Shown here one piece after another: positions 53,141 through 63,603 of a stretch of DNA of 64,000 bases. The stretch is from Pseudorasbora parva (lineage: Eukaryota; Chordata; Actinopteri; Cypriniformes; Gobionidae). How positions within the stretch are numbered: the stretch's first letter is position 1; each line of letters starts with the position of its first letter. The notes beneath the pieces are model-generated. The model did not search any database. It had not been told where the DNA came from and saw nothing but the letters and a program-made list of their open reading frames with translations. The DNA is taken from assembly GCF_024679245.1 (NCBI RefSeq), contig NC_090196.1, forward strand, positions 10,894,782 to 10,958,781, in the 5' to 3' direction. The position numbers and the translations under genes were made by a program.

Positions 53141-54021
53141 TGCCTACGTGCTCTGGTCATGTGGAAAAACCCGGGGTTTTTATCTCAGGGTCCCGTGTTA
53201 GGGGCTCATGTTCGTCGCGTAACGCTAACGACAGATGCCTCTCTCACGGGCTGGGGGGCGACCATGAGTGGTCGCTCATCCCAGGGTCTATGGCAGGAAC
53301 ATCAGCGGCACTGGCACATAAATCGGCTAGAGATGCTCGCAGTGTTTCTTGCATTGAAACAGTTCCTGCCCGACCTCAGGGGCCACCATGTGCTAGTCAG
53401 GTCAGACAACACATCGGTGGTCGCCTATATAAATCATCAGGGGGGTCTGAGGTCCCGTCCATTGGACAAATTGGCACATCGGATCCTCCTGTGGGCCCAG
53501 GGGAAATTACTGTCGATCAGAGCAGTATATATCCCGGGGGTCCTGAATCAGGAAGCGGACAGCCTGTCGAGGCAGGGGCCGAGGCCCGGGGAATGAAGAC
53601 TCCACCCAGAGGTGGTGGAGCTCTTATGGAAGGTATATGGGAGAGCAGAAATAGACCTATTTGCTTCAGCGGAGAATTCTCACTGCCCGCAGTGGTTTTC
53701 TCTGACCCATCCAGCCCCGCTGGGGTTGGATGCCATGGTACAGGAGTGGCCGAGGCTACCTCTGTACGCCTTCCCCCGATTGTCTTGCTTCCAGGAGTTC
53801 TGGAGAGGGTACGCCGGGAAGGGGCCCAGGTACTTCTAGTGGCTCCGTACTGGCCGACCCGAGTATGGTTTTCGGACCTGATATCTCTCCTGGAAGGCTC
53901 TCCGATGGAGATTCCGACCAGGAGGGATCTACTCTCTCAGGCGGGCGGGAGATTCCTGCACCAACGCCCAGAGATGTGGAAACTGTGGGCCTGGCCTCTG
54001 AGGGGGCTAGGCTCATATAGG
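53141..54021 (+). pseudogene. DIRS RNase H and linker of D3, stop and frameshift
   Basis: In phase with RT. RNase H motifs are TTDASLTGWGAT, INRLEMLAVF and RSDNTSVVAYINH, all three acidic residues present. PRPGE is followed by TGA where the copy at 18.9 kb has TGG (Trp). Further on (EIDLFASAENSHCPQW) one C is missing from TTCCCCCG near 53772, shifting the frame. A TAG near 54018 stands where the sister copy has GAG. Confidence 0.85.
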
Positions 54022-55019
54022 AAGGTCTCTCGGCCGAGGTCGTAGAGACCATCCTCCACTCCAGAGCTCCGTCCACGAGGAAACTGTACGCTCTGAAATG
54101 GAAACTTTTCTCAGCATGGTGCAGAGAACGCCAGTGGGACCCAGTTAACTGCCCGGTTGGTACAGTGCTGGAGTTCCTGCAGGCAAGGTTCTCGGCAGGG
54201 TTGACCCCCTCCACAATAAAGGTGTACGTGGCGGCCTTGGGTGCCTTCCACGTCCCTTTGGGTGGAGTGTCTTTGGGAAGACACCCTCTGATTACACGTT
54301 TCCTCCGTGGCACTTTAAGGTTGAGGCCTGTTATGCACTCGAGGGTCCCAGCATGGGACTTAGCCATTGTTTCGCGGGGCTTGTCCGAGCCTCCGTTTGA
54401 ACCCTTGGAGGAGGTTTCGGATAAGTTCCTCACCCTCAAGACTATATTCCTTTTGGCTATTTCATCTCTCAAAAGAATAGGAGATATTCAGTCCCTGTCT
54501 GTAGGGCCCTCATGTCTAGAGTTTGCGCCGGGGATGGTGAAAGCCTTTCTACATCCCAGGCCGGGTTATGTCCCCAAGGTTCCTATGAGCCCACGGGGCC
54601 CCATTACTCTTCAAGCGTTCTGTCCTCCTCCTTTCACGACGTCAGACCAGGAAAGATTAAATCTGCTGTGCCCTGTTAGAGCACTAGATACTTATGTCCA
54701 CAGAGCTGCCCTGTGGAGGAAAACTGATCAGCTGTTTGTCTGTTTCGGGCCCCCTAAGAAAAGGGCCCCAGTATCTAAGCAGAGGATGAGCAAGTGGGTG
54801 GTCGAGGCCATTTCACTTGCTTACGAGGTGGCCGGGCAGCCGTCTCCACTGGCTGTCCGGGCGCATTCTACCAGGGGTATGGCTGCTTCGAAAGCACTTT
54901 TGTCGGGGGCTTCCCTCCATGATATTTGCAACGCGGCCAGATGGTCGTCTCCATTAACCTTCGTCAGGTTCTACGAACTAGACCTGGCATCTACTGTTGG
55001 GGCGCAGGCACTCTCGTAA
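54022..55019 (+). CDS. DIRS tyrosine recombinase of D3, catalytic residues intact
   Basis: Open from just after the TAG at 54018-54020 to the stop at 55017; the first ATG is at 54165, so no native start is seen. Core-binding domain: SRAPSTRKLYALKWKLFSAW, STIKVYVAALGAFHVPLGG. The catalytic domain keeps Arg in SLKRIGDIQSL, HSTR (His and Arg), Trp in AARWSSP and Tyr in FVRFYELDL. It is close to the recombinase at 19.4-20.4 kb and matches the family for domain order and C-terminus. If translated by reinitiation or readthrough it might be active, but this is inference. Confidence 0.82.
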
Positions 55020-55124
55020 CCGTGTGCGCTTCGGCTTCACACATACGAGACACTTGGTCCTATGGCGATGTGCGTATAAGCGTTCTCACAGCGTTTCGAC
55101 GCAGCTCGAGTTCCCCGAAAGGGA

Positions 55125-55428
55125 ACGTCTCAGGTTACGTATGTAACCCTAGTTCCCTGAGGGAACGAGACGCTGCGTCGCTTTGCCATACTCCCGGCGT
55201 GTCCATGATCACTTACTTCAGGCTTTATCAGAAGTTAGTTCCTGTTTGTTTTCACAGACGCTTTATAGCTTCCGGTCGATGACGTCATCACGCCGACGAT
55301 CGATCTTTTTTCCGATGGAATGGTTCTACAGGCGCTTCACGACGCATTAACGCAGAGGCGTTCTCACAGCGTTTCGACGCAGCGTCTCGTTCCCTCAGGG
55401 AACTAGGGTTACATACGTAACCTGAGAC
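55125..55428. repeat. DIRS right-end module of D3
   Basis: GTTACGTATGTAACC + TAGTTCCCTGAGGGAACGAG at about 55134-55175 and its inverse at about 55385-55422 around the inverse left repeat. Confidence 0.8.
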
Positions 55429-55612
55429 GTTTTCTGCTGAGGGGCCGAACTAGTAACTTGGCCCCCTAGCAAAAGCGTACGTAGATCTCCGTTCCCTCCT
55501 TCAGGGAAAAAGGGTTACATACGTAACCGAGATGTTCCCTTTTATTTAATCATGTTCGACGTAAGTCGGAACTTACCAACGAATTAGGGATCCTACCAAC
55601 ATGCCAGGATGC
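55429..55612 (+). mobile_element. D1-type DIRS terminal repeat, right part
   Basis: Continues the element split at 50213 (TTTCTGCTGAGGGGCCGAAC, then ATCTCCGTTCCCTCCTTCAG and the palindrome). It ends where Harbinger H3 starts. Confidence 0.7.
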
Positions 55613-55815
55613 AGTTTCCCTTAAACTTAAGGGTGTTGCAGAAAATAACCCTTAAGTGTCACTTTCTTAAACTGAAACGTCATAAACCCTTAGAATTATC
55701 CTCAAATGTCTATTTTTCACTTAAGTAATCACTTAAAAACCGTTAAGTGTTGCATAAAGCCCCTTAACTGTCATTTTCCTAAGTATAGTTTAAGGTTAGG
55801 AAAACTTTACCTTAA

Positions 55816-57006
55816 GGGTGGGTTGCACCAACAAGGATTAACTTTAAATCTAGATTAAATCAAGGTTTATCTTATAATTCTGTTGCACCAAACTTTAAAC
55901 TTTGTTTAAAAATAAGCAGGCTTAAATTTAAACCATGACTTTAATCCTGGATTTATTTTCATAATAAACCTGGATTAACTATAATCTTGTTGCTCCATAA
56001 CTTTAATCTCAGATTAAAATTTCAGTTAGGGATTAAATATAAACTTGCTACTGAGGAGGTTTAAATCGTCAAAATGGCAGCACTTATTTGGTGGATTGAT
56101 GAAAATGAAAGAGTTCCTCGCAGAAAAATTAGGGACCGTCTCAATCCTGTTGAGTTTTATGATGGTGGCGAATTTTCAAACAGGTACCGATTCAGCAAGG
56201 AAACTGTGATTAGATTGAAAAATTGAACCTGCAATTAGACATGGCAGTGACCGAAATGCAGCTATACCACCCCTGCTCCAGCTTTTAATAGCCTTGCGCT
56301 TTTACGCTACTGGTTGTTTCCAAATGGTGGATGGAGACCTTTTCGGAGTACATAAATCAACAGTGAGCAGAATTGTATTATCTGTTCTTTTGTCTTCGAT
56401 TTTTGTTCCAAATTGCTCCGTTAATTGATGTAATAAAATTTTTTCGTGGCTTGTAAAATTAGAGCTTCTGTTACGCTGTGCCATTTTGTCAGTTATGAAT
56501 AATAACGGACTTTTGTTTTTTAAATTCACAGTTCCTTTACTTGCGCAAGACCTTTGTATTCACTCGAGTGTAAGTGAAACATTTACATTGTTGCTGTTTA
56601 GTTACACTGGATCATTAATGTATTTTCCATGCTTGTGAAATCCGCAGTGTTTACATTGCCTGCTTGATCAGTAACGGTCTCTCTCTAGCACTTTATAAAG
56701 ACAGAGGACATTTTACAAGTTTATTTCCTTTATCAGCGAGAGCTCCTTATGTCAGAGAGAGTGTTTCTGGTGTTCAATAAAGAAGGAAATTGAATGTTAG
56801 TATTGTTGCTGTCAGTGGCTCATCATGGCGGCGAAAATTAATGGAGGTTTTAATCGCAGGTTAAATACTGCTAATCCCAGATTTGTTAATCTTGGTTTAA
56901 AATTAAGTGGTGCAACACAACTAGATTTAAATTAAAGCCTAGATCAACAAATCCTAGATTAGCTCTAAACTGAGCTTAATTTAATCCTTGTTGGTGCAAC
57001 CCACCC
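55816..57006 (+). mobile_element. Nested Harbinger of a second family, 1,191 bp
   Basis: The ends GGGTGGGTTGCACCAACAAG and, reversed, the same, flanked by TAA at 55813-55815 and 57007-57009. Removing it restores the H3 sequence CTTTACCTTAAGAGTTGACG. Confidence 0.9.
56074..56390 (+). pseudogene. N-terminal transposase fragment of the nested Harbinger
   Basis: ATG at 56074: MAALIWWIDENERVPRRKI, VEFYDGGEFSNRYRFSKETV, then a frame change, then PPLLQLLIALRFYATGCFQM, GDLFGVHKSTVSRIV (helix-turn-helix). The rest, including all catalytic blocks, is replaced by non-coding sequence. Confidence 0.8.
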
Positions 57007-57025
57007 TAAGAGTTGACGAACATTA

Positions 57026-58290
57026 ATGAGAAAAAAATGGCTCATTGATCCTGTTGAAGATGTAAATGTGTCAAGGCGAATTTTCGCGATAGGGAGAATC
57101 CTCTGGACCATCTTAGCGATGAAAAACTGCTTCGCGAATATAGATTTGATCACAGCGGGATATATGAGATCGCTAACAAACTGGAAGTCGATCTTGATCA
57201 TGTTACCCAGCGCAACCACTCACTACCCTCTGTGTTACAGTTGCTTATAGCACTTAGGTTCTTTGCAACTGCGGGTTTCCAGTCTGTAGTGGGAGATGTT
57301 TCTATGTTCATAAATCATCAGTTAGTAGAGTTATTCACCGGGTTGCAGGGGCTCTCTGCCGTCATTTAAGCCAAACTGTGACATTTCCATCCCGTGTTGA
57401 ACTGAATGCCATTCAAACCTCTTTTTTTCGGAAAGCGGGGTTTCCTGAAATAAGTGGTGTAATTGATAGCACGCGTCAGAATTCAGGCTCCCTGCACACA
57501 TGAAGATCAGTATGTTAACAGAAAAAATTACCATTCTGTTAATGTGCAGCTAGTGTGTGACCATCTGTGCAGAATTAGAAATGTTGTTGCATCATGGCCA
57601 GGGAGTACACATGACTCTAGGATTTTGACAGAGAGCAATATCGGAAGAGATTTTGAGGCTGGGATGCACGGTGGTCTTCTGCTAGGGGACAGTGGTTACC
57701 CCTGCCGACCATGGCTCATGACACCCTGCATGAATCCCCTTAACGCTGCACAGGCATGTATTTAATAATGTTACAGACAACTTAGATTTACAAATCATTT
57801 CAACTTAAATTATGTTTAACTGACTTGATAATTTTTTTTTATATTTAGGCTATAGCCTATTAACTTTAAAAAGTTGAAAATTAAGTAAAAACATATAGGC
57901 TATTGTCAACTTATTGATCATATTTTTTCAATGTATTAAAATGTATTTTGACTTGTTGATAATTATGGTCATCGTTTGATCCTAGGAAAGATACAACAAT
58001 GCGTTGACACACACACGGTCTATAATTGAGAGGACGATCAGACAGCTTAAACGCAGATTTCACTGCCTCCACAGCGAGCTGCGCACATTGAGCCTCCAAG
58101 GGCCTGCAAAATTATTGTCGCCAGCGTTGTTCTTTTTAACATGTCAAAGATGTATTGTGAAGAGGGACATGATGTCGAAGAAGAGGCTCAAGAAGCAGAA
58201 GCAGAAGAGGCTCATTAAGAAAATCAACAAGATTTTCAACGGACTGGATTTGTTGTCAGAGATGCCATCGTAAATGCATTCTTTAATTAG
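57026..58290 (+). pseudogene. Harbinger transposase H3, contains both catalytic regions
   Basis: ATG at 57026. Several frames together cover DPVEDVNVSRRIF, DRENPLDHLSDEKLL, the helix-turn-helix region, RIQAPCTHEDQYVNRK (damaged DGTH block: GATAGCACG for GATGGCACA), [39 protein letters not shown] (second Asp) and THTRSIIERTIRQLKRRF (Glu). About 190 bp between CTGCACAG at 57750 and CCTAG|GAAAGATACAAC near 57986 interrupts the protein and looks like an intron. Many small indels. Confidence 0.82.
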
Positions 58291-58589
58291 TATAGCTAGT
58301 AGCCTATGGACAATAGTTGTAGTAGTAATATTAATAATACTGATAATTGTAATAATAATGTATTATTAGCCTATTAGTATTAGCTATGTTAATGATAACA
58401 TGTAGCCTACAGCAGTTTATTGTAGTAGCCTAATTTAATTTAAAATAGTAGTAATATTATATATGAATGTATTAGTAGCTAATTAGCTATATTTGTGGTA
58501 TTTTGTTAATATATTCATTATAAATACATAAATAAATACAAAACCTATCAGATCTGTCATAAAAAAATGTATTTGTCAATTGATGTGAT

Positions 58590-58830
58590 TTTTCCTTAAC
58601 TTTGTAGCTGCATTAGTTTGTTATTACTAATAGTTGTAAGTTGTAAAGGTCTTGATTTTCCTTCTCCTTTTTTAAGTTTTTCGATCTCTAATTGCAGTTT
58701 TGTCTTTTGAAGCTGTAGGACGTCTCTCTGAAGATTCTAGCACTTCTTATCTTGTAGCGGCTGGAGAGGATATTTGCGTCTTTCTGCAATTCAAAAGTGT
58801 TTTGAAGGAATAATTAAAAAAATCTAAAAA
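58590..58830 (-). pseudogene. Harbinger ORF2 C-terminus H3, decayed
   Basis: Minus-strand LQLEIEKLKK-type text with several indels; no intact frame. Confidence 0.5.
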
Positions 58831-59024
58831 ATAATATCAAGGCTGTTCTAAGTAAAATTAACAATAGACTAAAATAATTGTTAACAAAGAAGCAATAAAA
58901 CCTCACTTTGCTGCATGGTTTGGCGTGCTGCTGGCGCTCTGCCAGTGTTGAAGCTGATTTGATTGCTGAGAAGGTCTAAAGTGTGAAACAAATAATGTTA
59001 CCAAGCATATTATTTTGTATATGG

Positions 59025-59240
59025 TGGGAAGTTCCCAGTGGGAAGAGCACCAATTAACAAACAGCTTCCACTTCAACGCATAGAGACACCTGGTAGAGGG
59101 GGCTGTAGCAGAAGACATGGTGTCTACCACCTCTTGTGGCAGACCACCTAGAACCTCCACATCCCATCCGGGGACCAGAGCTGGAGTTTCTAGAGGTCTG
59201 GACGCGGGTGCCATAGAGTGCCCTGTCCCTGAGAAAGCAG
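59025..59240 (-). pseudogene. DIRS RNase H linker and recombinase N-terminus fragment
   Basis: Minus-strand MAPASRPLETPALVPGWDVE, then GLPQEVVDTMSSATAPSTRC, LYALKWKLFVNWCSSHWELP. No stop is present between linker and recombinase, unlike copies D2 and D3. Truncated on both sides. Confidence 0.75.
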
Positions 59241-59523
59241 GTCCTTCTAGGGCTGTATTTTAATCGTGATAACAATATCTGCTTCTGTCAAATGATTTCA
59301 AATAATCATCACAATATTAGTCCACTCGTTATTTATCCTTAAAACGTGTTTTTCTTTGGAGTTGGCATTAATAACGAGCCTCAACTAGCAGTCATGCTTG
59401 TGGTTGCCAGACGCAAAGAGCTCAAATCCCCCAAATACAGCTTTTCTCCTTAAAAGGATGCTATCTTTCTAGTGTTTTACTTAATCAGTGCAATCTTGGC
59501 AACCCTCTGCACGTGCTGCACAG
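59241..59523. other. Unassigned sequence
   Basis: Begins GGGCTGTATTTTAATCG; no gene or identifiable repeat. Confidence 0.35.
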
Positions 59524-59640
59524 CCAGTGGCAAGTGATAATGAGCGCAAGCTGCGCGACACACCGGTCTCGTCTCACCATGGCGGAGTGACGGGAGTATA
59601 AAAGGAGGAGCAAAGACAGTGGAAGACGAGAGAGGACCAG
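59524..59640 (+). repeat. 117-bp direct repeat with TATA box, copy 1 (possible LTR)
   Basis: AGTGATAATGAGCGC... CGGGAGTATAAAAGGAGGAG...GAGAGAGGACCAG, repeated near 62632. Followed, after Harbinger H4, by CCTGGACTTTATGTTGAG and an ATTTAAGAAC...ATTACA stretch that could be R-U5. Confidence 0.5.
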
Positions 59641-59911
59641 TGCTTGGTTGCATAAAACACCTTAATTTTTTCCCTTAAGTATGATACTTAATAAAATATG
59701 CTTGGTAACGTTATTTGTTTCACACGTTAGACCTTCTCAGCAATCAAATCAGCGTCAAAACGGGCAGAGCACTAGCAGCACGCCAAATCATGCAGCAAAG
59801 TGAGGTTTTATTGCTTCTTTGTTAACAATTATTTTAGTCTATTGTTAATTTTACTTAGAACAGCCTCGATTTTATTTTTTAGATTTTTTTCATTATTCCT
59901 TCAAAACACTT

Positions 59912-60136
59912 GTGAATTGCAGAAAGACACAAATATCCTCTCCAGCCGCGACAAGAGAAGAAGTGCTAGAACTGCAAAGAGACGTCCTACAGCTTCAAAA
60001 GACAAAACTGCAATTAGAGATCGAAAAACTTAAAAAGGAGAAGGAAAATCAAGACCTTTACAACTTCATTCTTAATAACAAACTAATGCAGCTACAAAGT
60101 GAAGGAAAAATAACAATCACATCAATTGACGAATAA
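59912..60136 (+). CDS. Harbinger ORF2 C-terminal coiled coil H4
   Basis: 74 codons; the best copy of the four: TREEVLELQRDVLQLQKTKL, EIEKLKKEKENQDLYNFILN, QLQSEGKITITSIDE. A leucine-rich helix probably mediates protein contacts. The N-terminal DNA-binding part is not recognisable upstream, where the element is internally deleted after ATACTTAATAAAATATGC. Partial gene. Confidence 0.65.
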   Translation: MNCRKTQISSPAATREEVLELQRDVLQLQKTKLQLEIEKLKKEKENQDLYNFILNNKLMQLQSEGKITITSIDE

Positions 60137-60281
60137 TTTTTTTTATGACAGATCTGACAGGTTTTGTACTTATTTATGAATGTATAATGAATATATTAAC
60201 AAAATATAATGCATTATTATTACAATTATCAGTATTATTAATATTACTACTACAACTATTGTCCATAGGCTACTAGCTATA

Positions 60282-61533
60282 CTAATTAAAGAATGCATTT
60301 ATGATGACATCTCTGACAAGAAATCCAGCCCGTTGAAAATCTTGTTGATTTTCTTCATGAGCCTCTTCTGCTTCGGCTTCTTGAGCCTCTTCTTCGACAT
60401 CATCTCCCTCTTCACAATACATCTTTGACATGTTAAAAAGAACAATGCTGGCGACAATAATTTTGCAGGCCCTTGGAGGCTCAACGCGCAGCTCGCTGTG
60501 GAGACAGTGAAACCTGCGTTTAAGCTGTTCGATCGTCCTCTCAATAGACCGTGTGTGTGTCAACGCATTGTTGTATCTTTCCTAGGATCAAACGATGACT
60601 ATAATTATCAACAAGTCAAAATACATTTTAATACATTGAAAAAATATGATCAATAAGTTGACAATAGCCTATATGTTTTTACTTAATTTTTTAACTTTTT
60701 AAAGTTAATAGGCTATAGCCTAAATATAAAAAAAATTCTCAAGTCAGTTAAACGTAATTTAAGTTTATATTTTAATGATTTGTAAATCTAAGTTGTCTGT
60801 AACATTATTAAATACATGCATGTGCAGCGTTAAGGGGATTCATGCAGGGTGTCATGAGCCATGGTTGGCAGGGGTAACCACTGTCCCCTAGCAGAAGACC
60901 ACCGTGCATCCCAGCCTCAAAATCTCTTCTGATCTTGCTCTCTGTCAAAATCCTAGAGTCATGTGTGCAACAACATTTCTAATTCTGCACAGATGGTCAC
61001 ACACTAGCTGCACATTAACAGAATGGTAATTTTTTCTGTTAACATACTGATCTTCATGCGGGCGGGGAGCCTGAATTCTGAAATGTGTGCCATCAATTAC
61101 ACCAATTATTCGAGGAAACCCCGCTTTCCGAAAAAAAGAGGTTTGAATGGCATTCAGTTCAACACGCGATGGAAATGTCACAGTTTGGCTTGAATGACGG
61201 CAGAGAGCCCCTGTGAATAACTCTACTAACTGATGATTTATGAACATGGAAAACATCTCCCACTACAGACTGGAAACTCCCAGTTGCAAAGAACCGAAAT
61301 GCTATAAGCAACTGTAACACAGAGGGTAGTGAGTGGTTGCGCTGGGTAAAATGATCAAGATCGACTTCCAGTTTGTTAGCGATCTCATATATCCCGCGGC
61401 GATCAAATCTATATTCGCAAAGCAGTTTTTCATCGCTAAGATGGTCCAGAGGATTCTCCCTATCGCGAAAAATTCGCCTTGGCACATTTACATCTTCAAC
61501 ATGATCAATGATCTCAGCCATTTTTTTTCTCAT
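60282..61533 (-). pseudogene. Harbinger transposase H4, most complete copy
   Basis: ATG at 61533 gives an open N-terminus: MRKKMAEIIDHVEDVNVPRR, RDRENPLDHLSDEKLLCEY, RFDRRGIYEIANKLEVDLD, LLIAFRFFATGSFQSVVGDV, VHKSSVSRVIHR. A deletion at about 61212 then shifts the frame; SGVIDGTH-type text (IIGVIDGTHFRIQAPRPHED) follows at 61256-60945, then [10 protein letters not shown] near 60880 and the C-terminus from 60563 (KRRFHCLHSELR, acidic tail, VRDVIINAFFN). The same putative intron as in H3 lies near 60580-60830. Few lesions, but not intact. Confidence 0.85.
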
Positions 61534-61810
61534 TAATGTTCGTCAACTCTTAAGGTAAAGTTTTCCTAACCTTAAACTATACTTAGGAAAATGACAGTTA
61601 AGGGTTTATGCATCACTTAACGGTTTTTAAGGGATTACTTAAGTGAAAAATAGACATTTGAGGATAATTCTAAGGGTTTATGATGTTTCAGTTTAAGAAA
61701 CCCTTAAGTGACACTTAAGGGTTATTTTCTGTAACACCCTTAAGTTTAAGGGAAACCTAAGGGCGATCTTAAGGGAAATTTTCACTTAAGGTGTTTAATG
61801 CAACCGGGCA

Positions 61811-62631
61811 CAGGCCTGGACTTTATGTTGAGTTTTGTTTATGTTTATGTGTGTGCGGGCAGTCGTCCATGAGGGGCTGCCTGCAGTTTACTTCCGTTTT
61901 GTTTATTATTTGATTAAAGTTGTTGAACGTTCACTGGTACCTGCCTTCTTCCTTCCCATATTTAAGAACTTTATTACATTGAGACCGAAACCTGGTAGGA
62001 AGGAGGGACACGCTGTCGAAGAGTCCTTGCTGCTGAGGGGGATCGTGGTGCTGAGGAGTTCGGTGGTGCTGGAGGCGGTGGTGCTGGAGCGAGTGAACAC
62101 CGGTGGGACGGAGAGCTCGCTGCCGTGCCCCTGGGTCGAGGTGGGGTGGCGGCCATCCTGGAGGAGTCGCCGGTGTTCGCTATGGGCCGGAGCCTGCTGC
62201 TGTCCGCCATGATGGGGAGGAGCAGGGAGCATGTTATTTGCCGCCGACTGCCCTCAATCGGAGGAGCCACCACCACCAGGGGGCGGAGGAGGATCAGGCC
62301 ATCCACCGGGCGTCCAGCACCATCGCATGGCACCGCGAGGAAGAGCCTCTCGGCTGGTGAGGACCGAGCGGCAGTGTGTCGGGGAACCGGACCAGATTTT
62401 TTTTTCCTTTGCTTTTTTCCTCTCTCCCCTCTCTAGTTCTGTCGCTCCTCGTGCTCCCGGCTCCGTTTCTCTCGCCTCTCTCTCCTTACCCCAGGTGCCG
62501 CAGCCGTGATTGGCCCCCCTGGGAGAGGGGGGAGGGAAATAGAGTGCAGTCTCGGGAGTACCCCCCAGCCTGCGAGGGGCGATGGGGGTATGTGGCAAGC
62601 AACGATGCGAGTGACCGTGAGAGCGGGCCGG
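61811..62631 (+). other. GC-rich possible LTR-element leader
   Basis: After CCTGGACTTTATG the text runs GATTAAAGTTGTTGAACG, ATTTAAGAACTTTATTACA, then GC-rich sequence. Frames on both strands over 61.9-62.7 kb have low-complexity Pro/Arg/Gly composition and no domain, so I do not call a gene. Confidence 0.4.
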
Positions 62632-62751
62632 TGGCGAGTGATAATGAGCGCCAGCTGCGCGACACATCGGCCTCGTCTCACCATGGTGGAGTGACGGGAG
62701 TATAAAAGGAGGAGCAAAGACAGACAGTGGAAGACGAGAGAGGACCAGGTC
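62632..62751 (+). repeat. 117-bp direct repeat with TATA box, copy 2
   Basis: Second copy, with AGACAGACAG for AGACAG, ending GAGAGGACCAG and followed directly by a DIRS fragment instead of CCTGGAC. Confidence 0.5.
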
Positions 62752-62824
62752 CCGGGGCCAGCTGTACACCAGTGCATCCATACCGAGGGTGCCCTAGGTC
62801 AGGGAATAGTACAACTGGCAATGT
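62752..62824 (-). pseudogene. Short DIRS RNase H linker fragment
   Basis: GCCAGCTGTACACCAGTGCATCC and GGTCAGGGAATAGTACA match 26310-26365 (minus-strand YYSLTEGTLGTDALVHSWP). Possibly the other half of the fragment ending at 59240. Confidence 0.7.
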
Positions 62825-62869
62825 TTTCCCAGTGAAATTTTGCTTTAATCCATGCTAGATCCCTGTCTA

Positions 62870-63531
62870 ACAAGTCTTTTATTTTAAATGACTTTCTAAC
62901 TTCACATGGCTTGGATTTTTTATTTGTAACAGAGACCTGGTTTGGCCCTGATGATTATTCAGCTCTTAAAGAACTTGCTCCTCCAGACTACCTGTTTTTT
63001 AACTACCCAAGATCAGTTGGTCATGGAGGTGGATTAGCAACTATCTTTATGAAAGGTTTTAAATGCATACTTATGCCTGACAAAAGCTTTCTGAGCTTTG
63101 AGGTGCAACCTTTTAAGATTGATCTCCCTACCCCCTGCTCTGTATCTTGGTATATAGACTACCCAGCTTTAATAAGGATTTTATTCAAGAATTTTCTAAC
63201 CTACTGACTTCTCTAATGCCACATTATGACAGTTTTCTCTGTGATTTCAATATTCATGTCTGCTGCCAATCCAAACCTTTGGTTAAAGAGTTTCTTTGTC
63301 TCATGGACTCTCTTAATTTTGAACAGTCTATATCCGGACCCACACCAAAAGGCTCACACCCTGGACTTGGTGTTCTCATTTGGTTTAGCTGTGACAAACC
63401 TTGTCACTCATGATACTGCCATCTCTGATAATATTCCAGTGGTTTTTGATTCTTTGTTAGCGCATACTCACTCAAAATCATATCATTCACCATGCTTTTC
63501 TAGACGTTTTGATACCTCTAAGGTCCTTTAG
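62870..63531 (+). pseudogene. LINE endonuclease domain fragment (L2/CR1/Rex-like)
   Basis: Frame 1 (62911-63207) has LFVTETWFGPDDYSALKELA with the catalytic Glu of APE-type endonucleases and GHGGGLATIF. After a one-base shift near 63150 the text continues PHYDSFLCDFNIHV, where GDFN has become CDFN, and SISGPTPKGSH. The last frame gives LDLVFSFGL and ISDNIPVVF, where the usual SDH carries Asn for the catalytic His. RT is absent. It is a broken endonuclease. Confidence 0.8.
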
Positions 63532-63603
63532 CGATGTGTATTTATCTACTCAAACTCCTTATGTTGTTGAAACTCTTTCCACGGCCAAACATTCACTGCT
63601 AAA

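Larger units (their letters stand above)
50214..55431 (+). mobile_element. DIRS copy D3, 5.2 kb, the most complete
   Basis: GTT stands at both junctions (ATTGTTCCCTTTCGG; GAGACGTTTTCTGC). The terminal repeat at 50220-50345 returns in inverse at 55240-55385, and palindromic right-end arms are at about 55125-55175 and 55385-55428. The order is gag, RT, RNase H, recombinase. At least six lesions are visible, so it is non-autonomous. Nested in a D1-type DIRS end. Confidence 0.92.
55613..59013 (+). mobile_element. Harbinger element H3, ends truncated, with nested Harbinger
   Basis: Begins inside the left end (TTTCCCTTAAACTTAAGGG), lacking the first roughly 50 bp, and stops at ACCAAGCATATTATTTTGTAT before the right end. 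It keeps the second catalytic block that H1 and H2 have lost. Confidence 0.85.
59641..61810 (-). mobile_element. Harbinger element H4, inverted relative to H3
   Basis: The ends TGCTTGGTTGCATAAAACAC and, reversed, TGCCCGGTTGCATTAAACAC are flanked by CAG on both sides (59638-59640, 61811-61813). Transposase on minus, ORF2 on plus. Confidence 0.88.

Noticed and set aside
51928..54045. 705-codon plus-strand frame in DIRS D3
   Set aside because: It overlaps the RT and RNase H frame in another phase. It is open because the true frame is GC-rich, and it has no RT motifs.
62103..62781. Overlapping Pro/Arg/Gly-rich frames at 62.0-62.8 kb
   Set aside because: GC-rich low-complexity translations on both strands; no family recognised.
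63226..63531. Intact LINE endonuclease
   Set aside because: Frame breaks and replaced catalytic residues (CDFN for GDFN, SDN for SDH).
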